Source: Oscillospiraceae bacterium (GTDB taxonomy: Bacteria > Bacillota > Clostridia > Oscillospirales > Acutalibacteraceae). Taken from it: a stretch of DNA of 39,098 nt. The position numbers were made by a program, and so were the translations under genes. The stretch spans positions 1 to 39,098 of the forward strand of contig SVOM01000015.1 of the NCBI GenBank assembly GCA_015066405.1, read 5' to 3'. Position 1 is the first letter of the stretch. Every line of letters starts with the position of its first letter. Below, piece by piece: positions 34,684-39,098 of the stretch. The notes beneath the pieces are model-generated. The model was not told where the DNA came from. It searched no databases and was given only the letters and a program-made list of their open reading frames with translations.

Positions 34684-36060
34684 TTACTTAAGTGCGAGTC
34701 TATCTTTATTGTAGAGTTCCATACTGTTTCTTACAATATACTCTCTTTCCTGTAACCAGGAGTTAATTTGAGTCGGGTCAACCGTCTGGAATAAATGCCA
34801 TCTAAAGCTTCCAACGGCATCGTCATACTCGGCAACTTGACTTGTAGCATCATAATTACGCTTCTCAATATTCATAAGTTGCATATATGCTTCCTTAACC
34901 TGCTCGCTGAAGAACATACCGCCTTCGCCAACGTCTGTGTTGTAGTTAGCAAGGTTGCAAAGGTATGCCAAGAAGTACGGAACAGCTTTTACGTTTTTAG
35001 CGGTCTTCGGGACACCGAAAGCGATATTTTCCATCATCGGTAAGGTGTACTGCTCAGCACCATAGCCTTCTGTACCATCCCAAATAGGAGGAGCTACTGT
35101 CATTAACTGACCGCGCATTCTGGTCTTGTTAAAGTAATCGGAAGACTGCTGTACGGCGGAAGCATCCATTGCACCAAAGAGCAATTTTTGTTTTGCCTGG
35201 TCAAAGCCATCATTCAAGTTGTTGAAGATGCCCATCTGCTTGCCTTCCTCAAGGAACTTGTAGCAATCAAGCGCTAACTGGTTGGTAAAATCAAGGTCAT
35301 ATGTAATACCGTCATCGTTCAGTTTAACGAGAGATGCATTTAGAGATTCTGAGGGATAACTCCAAACACAAGCACCAACATAATCTGTGCCGTTTTCGTT
35401 CACCCAGGTTGTGCACATTTCTCTCATTTTACTCCAGGTCCATTTGCCCTGTTTCCAAAGCTCATACGGATCTTCAAAGCCCATATCTGCAATGGTATCC
35501 TTATTATAAAAATATAGCAAGGGTAAGAAATAAGGGGTATAGCGGAGCGCCGCACCGTACTGCTTATCGCCTATAGTGTAAAGCCCCATTGTGTATTTAT
35601 CCCAAGCTTTATCGCTGAAATCATATCCTGTAACTGATAGCGGTTGTAAGAGTTTAAGTGCATTAAGTTCGGGATTACGCATACGCATAACATCTAACTG
35701 TTCTTTTGTTGCCAGCATTTTAGCAACCTCTTGAACATATGTACTGTAAGCAGTAACGCGGTATTCAACATCGATGCCTGTCTTTTCTTTAAAAGCTGCT
35801 ATAACAGGCTTTTCCTCACGGTCATCAGGATTGTACCAGTTCAAAAATACGATTTTTGTATTTTTTAGTTCTGCAGGCATAGAAGCCAAAACTGCCTCGG
35901 AATCAATAGCGTATTTTGCGGCATCATCAGTCGCAGGGCCGCCACCGCCGGTTGTTCCGCCGTTATTTGCTCCGGTACCTTTTTTAACGCAACCAACAGC
36001 GGTCAGCGCCATGGCCAAAGCTAAAGCAATAGCCAAACTTCTTTTAATGATTTTTAACAT
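34684..36060 (-). CDS. ABC transporter solute-binding lipoprotein (family 1, carbohydrate type)
   Basis: The start at 36060 follows AAGGAGG; the frame upstream is not needed. The 458-residue product has a lipoprotein signal peptide ending in LTAVGC, then a Gly/Thr linker. The mature domain resembles family-1 extracellular binding proteins: VFLNWYNPDDREE, EKTGIDVEYRVTAYSTYVQEV, MLATKEQLDVMRM and GAMDASAVQQ. Such proteins bind oligosaccharides for CUT1-type ABC importers. No permease or ATPase gene is in the window, so partners must be elsewhere. It lies downstream of two AraC genes. Confidence 0.88.
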   Translation of the reverse strand: MLKIIKRSLAIALALAMALTAVGCVKKGTGANNGGTTGGGGPATDDAAKYAIDSEAVLASMPAELKNTKIVFLNWYNPDDREEKPVIAAFKEKTGIDVEYRVTAYSTYVQEVAKMLATKEQLDVMRMRNPELNALKLLQPLSVTGYDFSDKAWDKYTMGLYTIGDKQYGAALRYTPYFLPLLYFYNKDTIADMGFEDPYELWKQGKWTWSKMREMCTTWVNENGTDYVGACVWSYPSESLNASLVKLNDDGITYDLDFTNQLALDCYKFLEEGKQMGIFNNLNDGFDQAKQKLLFGAMDASAVQQSSDYFNKTRMRGQLMTVAPPIWDGTEGYGAEQYTLPMMENIAFGVPKTAKNVKAVPYFLAYLCNLANYNTDVGEGGMFFSEQVKEAYMQLMNIEKRNYDATSQVAEYDDAVGSFRWHLFQTVDPTQINSWLQEREYIVRNSMELYNKDRLALK

Positions 36061-36112
36061 AATATTCCTCCTTATAATTTTGTATGTTAATAATAAAATA
36101 AACACCTAATTC

Positions 36113-36982
36113 TTAATTATCACGGTTGTTTTTATTTTTCTCTATTATTTGCTGTCTATATTCAGTTGGGTACACACCAAATTCCTTATAGAAGCATTTT
36201 GAAAAATAACTTTGGTCGCAAAAGCCCAGATTTAATGCAATTTTCGAAATGGAGTGTTTTTGGTATGGATATTCAAGCGCGTTTTTAGCGTACAACAGTC
36301 TTTTAGTACGCATATACTGTCGATAGGTGGTATTAAACCGTTTTTTAAAATACTTCGACAGTGCTTTTTGTGTTATCCCAAGGGTTGCTGCCATTTTGGC
36401 GGGTGCGGGCGGAAATTGAAAATTACGTTCAATATAGTTGTCCACCAAATTATCAAAGTCATTAACTACAGGCAAATCATCACTGTTGTTATAAACTTTA
36501 TCCATAATAGTAGCTATTGCTATCATACACGATAGTGAATCAAAGTGGTCTTTTGTAAGCGACATAACAAAATTTTGAAAAAAATTCAAAAGTCCGCAAT
36601 TTTTCTTAATTGTTACCGCATCGGTTACGCCGAACGCATTAAACATACCATTAATAAAACTGCCGTTTGCATGGAAAGATAATTTTGAATAAGGGTTATC
36701 GGTGGAACTTCCAAAACAAAATGTTTTAGGATCTACCTTATCACCGCGTATAATAATACAGTCGCCCTTGCTGACGTTACGCTTTACGCCGTCTACATTT
36801 ATGTATCCTTCACCATCTATTACATATTCAAATAATGTGTTAGTAATACCCCCCCTATGGGAGTGGTTGGGGTTTTTCATTGTTAGTGCCGCGCTTTGCA
36901 AAACGAGTAAAACGTCTTGTTTGTTGTTAAGAACGACAAGAGGATTAAAATCACAATCATAATGCTTCTTTAAATACGACAT
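36113..36982 (-). CDS. AraC-family regulator, copy proximal to the binding-protein gene
   Basis: The 289-residue product has a cupin-like N-terminal sensor domain (GYINVDGVKRNVSKGDCIII near residues 55-75) and a C-terminal double helix-turn-helix (about 185-285: PAKMAATLGITQKALSKYFK and then LGFCDQSYFSKCFYKEFGVY). GGAGGG lies before the ATG. It is strongly similar throughout to the next gene upstream, so the two are paralogues, probably from tandem duplication. Carbohydrate sensing for the solute-binding protein downstream is inferred from the neighbourhood. Confidence 0.9.
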   Translation of the reverse strand: MSYLKKHYDCDFNPLVVLNNKQDVLLVLQSAALTMKNPNHSHRGGITNTLFEYVIDGEGYINVDGVKRNVSKGDCIIIRGDKVDPKTFCFGSSTDNPYSKLSFHANGSFINGMFNAFGVTDAVTIKKNCGLLNFFQNFVMSLTKDHFDSLSCMIAIATIMDKVYNNSDDLPVVNDFDNLVDNYIERNFQFPPAPAKMAATLGITQKALSKYFKKRFNTTYRQYMRTKRLLYAKNALEYPYQKHSISKIALNLGFCDQSYFSKCFYKEFGVYPTEYRQQIIEKNKNNRDN

Positions 36983-37010
36983 TTAAGCTCCCTCCAAAAA
37001 GCGAATAAGC

Positions 37011-37037
37011 ATTATAGTACCTTATTTAGTTTATCAA
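37011..37037 (-). promoter_or_regulatory. Candidate promoter of the proximal AraC gene
   Basis: On the minus strand TTGATA (37037-37032), 15 bases, TATAAT (37016-37011). The -10 is perfect but the spacing is short, which can suit activator-dependent promoters. Confidence 0.5.
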
Positions 37038-37122
37038 ATTTTTTTGATTTCTTCAATAGACATAATATATTATACATAAAATAGAACTAAATAACACATA
37101 TAGTTGAAATAGTCAAATATGC

Positions 37123-37148
37123 AAAAACGCAGTGAAAACGGCGTTTTT
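37123..37148 (-). terminator. Candidate terminator of the distal AraC gene
   Basis: AAAAACGC (37123-37130) and GCGTTTTT (37141-37148) surround a 10-base loop directly after the stop at 37151. On the minus strand it ends in five T. It would separate the two AraC transcripts. Confidence 0.6.
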
Positions 37149-37150
37149 TG

Positions 37151-38005
37151 TTAGTCGTTTTTTTGATTGTGTAGTTTGGCCATCTGCCGCCTGTATTCGG
37201 TTGGGTATATACCGAATTCTTTATAAAAACAGTTTGAGAAATAACTCTGGTCGCAAAAACCGAGATTATTAGCAATCTCCGAAATACTATCGTTATCATT
37301 CTCTTTGCTTTCAAGTATTTTTTTTGCGCGCAAAAGCCGCCTGGTGCGCATATATTTACGGTAGCTTGTATTAAAGCGTTTTGCAAAATACTCACTAAAT
37401 CCCTTTTGTGACATTCCAAGGTTGCTTGCAGCTTGGGCAGGGGATGGGGGATATTTCATATTTCGCTCAATATAGTTATCTACAAGATTATCAAAGTTGT
37501 CCAATTCGGTTGTGGGGATATTGTTATTGTACACCGCATCCATAATCGTGATGATTGCCGTCATACACGAAAGGCAATCAAAACCGTTTTTAGATAGCGA
37601 CATAACGTAATCCTGAAAGAATTTCAAAATATTGCATTTTTTTATGGTTATGGCATTTGTAACGCCAAAGGCATCAAACATATTGTCAATAAATCTGCCG
37701 CTTGCAGTAAACCATAATTTAAGATAAGGGTTTTGCGTAGAACTGCCATAATGCAGTTCTTTTTGATTTGCTATACCGCCGCGGGCGATAATACAGTCGC
37801 CCGCTTTAACGTCATATCTAACGCCATTATAGTAAATGTATCCTTCTCCCTCGATTACGTATTCAAACAGCGTATCCGGGAAAATATCTCGGTGGCTGTA
37901 GCTGGGGTTCTTCATAACAAGCCCCATACCATGAATGTTAAGAAAAGCGTTTTCATTTTGATTATTCATAATCAACTTATTATAATGCTTTTCGAGATTG
38001 TGCAT
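37151..38005 (-). CDS. AraC-family regulator, distal paralogue
   Basis: The 284-residue product matches the proximal AraC protein along its length: GYIYYNGVRYDVKAGDCIIA in the cupin part, NFDNLVDNYIERN in the linker, and LGFCDQSYFSNCFYKEFGIY in the second helix-turn-helix. The HTH regions are nearly the same, so both copies may bind related sites, while the N-terminal halves differ more, which may mean different ligands. A G-run precedes the ATG. It is divergent from the secreted-protein gene. Confidence 0.9.
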   Translation of the reverse strand: MHNLEKHYNKLIMNNQNENAFLNIHGMGLVMKNPSYSHRDIFPDTLFEYVIEGEGYIYYNGVRYDVKAGDCIIARGGIANQKELHYGSSTQNPYLKLWFTASGRFIDNMFDAFGVTNAITIKKCNILKFFQDYVMSLSKNGFDCLSCMTAIITIMDAVYNNNIPTTELDNFDNLVDNYIERNMKYPPSPAQAASNLGMSQKGFSEYFAKRFNTSYRKYMRTRRLLRAKKILESKENDNDSISEIANNLGFCDQSYFSNCFYKEFGIYPTEYRRQMAKLHNQKND

Positions 38006-38033
38006 AAAAATTACCCCCTACGTTTCTATGCTT

Positions 38034-38062
38034 ATTTTATCACGTTTTTACATATAATTCAA
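38034..38062 (-). promoter_or_regulatory. Promoter of the distal AraC gene
   Basis: On the minus strand TTGAAT (38062-38057), 17 bases, TAAAAT (38039-38034) with TGA before the -10. The -35 region is flanked by the CACATATAA-type repeats described next. Confidence 0.8.
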
Positions 38063-38087
38063 CACTTATATGTGATTACACATATAA
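38050..38087. promoter_or_regulatory. Candidate operator: perfect inverted repeat of TTATATGTG / CACATATAA
   Basis: TTATATGTG (38066-38074), ATTA and CACATATAA (38079-38087) form a perfect 9-bp inverted repeat. A third half-site, ACATATAA (38050-38057), overlaps the spacer/-35 of the distal AraC promoter. A near copy, CACATATAG, is at 37095-37103 upstream of the proximal AraC promoter. This looks like an autoregulatory site of these AraC proteins, but binding is not proven. Confidence 0.55.
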
Positions 38088-38239
38088 ACAGGCGCGAAAA
38101 CACATACTTTCTTGGCTGCATTTAATACCGCCGTTTTTTCACATAAAAATATACCGAAGAACACATTTACTTAAAATTATGACGGTTTTAAAATAAAATC
38201 GTATAAATATATTTTTTGTATTCTGAGGAGGTAGGTTTT

Positions 38240-39098
38240 ATGAAGTTTGTAACCAAACAAATCTCAAAGAAAGTGTTATCGTGCATATTGACGTTAGCTG
38301 TCATTTTGTGCTCGGTAACCTGCGTGTTCTCGGTGTTTGCCGATAGTGCCGAAGTTTACTCGGTAACGTACGGCTCACCCGCTATACCTATGTTTACAGG
38401 TAAAGCGGTTGATTTAAATAATATCGAGGTGCAATTTACTAATGGAGGGGAGTATGTACAGGGCGATAGCATCGTATGGTCTTTAGCAGACGGTACCGAT
38501 ACCGCAGCCGTTAGTATAGAAAAAAGTCATTACCTTGTTGCTAACACCACAGGTATACATAAATTAACGGCAACAGCCGACGGTTACGATCCGAAGAACA
38601 TTTATGTTGTTGTTAATGAAACAGAGGGAGACTATGATTTCTACCTCGCAAAAGAGGATTTAACACAGAATGCGGAATTAACCGGCTGGTCTTTTTATGA
38701 AGGTACAACAAAGTTAGATATAACATACAGTGGCAATGTTGGTTCTATAACAGGAAGTGATGCTAACGGAACAAATCGCGTTTATAGAACCCACGATGGT
38801 TATTTTGAATTTATGAATAACCCGGCAGGTTCGTATCGTTATATGGTATACAATTCCGATATAATCAAAGATTTCGCCGATTATACCGTTTCGTCATCTA
38901 TGGCTACAACAGGTGTTGTAGATAGGACGGGATTTATTACCCGCGGTGATTTCAGCAATAACACAGCTCTTTTGCTTTATTATCGCCAAGGTGCAGGCGT
39001 AAATGTCGCACAAATGAATTCAATTTGTATGCTTGGTGACGCTAATCGTGGATTCCATACTTTAGGTATAGGCGGATATACTGATTTTGCAAACGGCA
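38240..39098 (+). CDS. Large secreted protein, 3' end beyond the window
   Basis: The frame is open from ATG 38240 to the window end (286 codons). GAGGAGGT lies before the start. The N-terminus is a Sec signal peptide (about residues 1-34, hydrophobic LSCILTLAVILCSVTCVF, cleavage likely after VFA). It is followed by a beta-rich, Ig-like region (VQFTNGGEYV, SIVWSLADGTDTA, GIHKLTATADGYD near 55-125) and a LamG/jelly-roll-like part (GTNRVYRTHDGYFEF, FADYTVSSSM, NNTALLLYYRQGAG). I do not recognise the family. Size, export and neighbours suggest a surface glycan-acting or glycan-binding protein; this is inference. The -10-like TATAAA at 38202-38207 has only a weak -35. Confidence 0.75.
   Translation, partial: MKFVTKQISKKVLSCILTLAVILCSVTCVFSVFADSAEVYSVTYGSPAIPMFTGKAVDLNNIEVQFTNGGEYVQGDSIVWSLADGTDTAAVSIEKSHYLVANTTGIHKLTATADGYDPKNIYVVVNETEGDYDFYLAKEDLTQNAELTGWSFYEGTTKLDITYSGNVGSITGSDANGTNRVYRTHDGYFEFMNNPAGSYRYMVYNSDIIKDFADYTVSSSMATTGVVDRTGFITRGDFSNNTALLLYYRQGAGVNVAQMNSICMLGDANRGFHTLGIGGYTDFANG

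Noticed and set aside
38202..38207. TATAAA as -10 of the secreted-protein gene
   Set aside because: The matching -35 (TATGAC) is poor; activator-dependent use is possible, but it was not listed as a promoter.

Overview
The window is a gene-dense, moderately AT-rich stretch of a spore-forming Clostridia-type Firmicute chromosome. The evidence is a yabP-yabQ sporulation pair beside divIC, the order mazG-hup-rqcP-yabP-yabQ-divIC-S1, a recJ-rel-dtd-hemZ block, ThyX as the thymidylate synthase, a HrcA/CIRCE groESL operon, strong Shine-Dalgarno sites and several UUG starts. An uncultured gut Oscillospirales-like organism would fit, but that is inference. No rRNA, tRNA, CRISPR array, phage gene or transposase gene was seen, and no gene-free stretch exceeds about 280 bases.

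Layout. 1-6117 (+): the 3' part of ychF, a YugP-type zinc metallopeptidase, an HPr-kinase-like P-loop protein coupled to an S26B-like protease, a lipoprotein phosphoesterase and a 774-residue protein of unknown function. 6166-8906 (-): a PPP-family phosphatase, PRPP synthetase and a PHP-domain phosphoesterase. 9062-9802 (+): a DUF4886/SGNH-like protein, convergent with a Cof-type HAD phosphatase. 10673-16787 (+): thyX-tmk (dTTP supply), a DJ-1 family gene, mltG, a U32 peptidase-family gene and a class B penicillin-binding protein. 16817-18334 (-): an OpgB/LtaS-like phosphoglycerol transferase. 18496-25515 (+): recJ, rel, dtd, an MBL hydrolase and hemZ. 25534-32590 (+): zinc-ribbon protein, MTA/SAH nucleosidase, the mazG...S1 block, a fumarase alpha subunit, an RNA methyltransferase and a lipid kinase. 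32639-34678: CIRCE, groES, groEL, terminator. 34684-38005 (-): an ABC solute-binding lipoprotein and two paralogous AraC regulators. 38240-end (+): a large secreted protein cut by the window edge.

Three observations stand out. (1) A 275-bp, TA-flanked element with imperfect 27-bp terminal inverted repeats sits exactly at the rel/dtd junction and supplies the rel stop codon. Removing it in silico rebuilds a tight stop/RBS/start junction, and its interior can fold as two closed domains on a terminal stem. (2) At two places (PBP and yabP) a terminator-like hairpin holds the next gene's ribosome binding site in its 3' arm and its UUG start in the U-tract. A third terminator abuts the RBS of the fumarase gene, which also starts with UUG. 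(3) A perfect CACATATAA inverted repeat lies next to the promoter of the distal AraC gene, with further half-sites nearby, suggesting an operator for the AraC/solute-binding-protein region.

Start sites were chosen from RBS position, so several proteins are shorter than their longest open frame.
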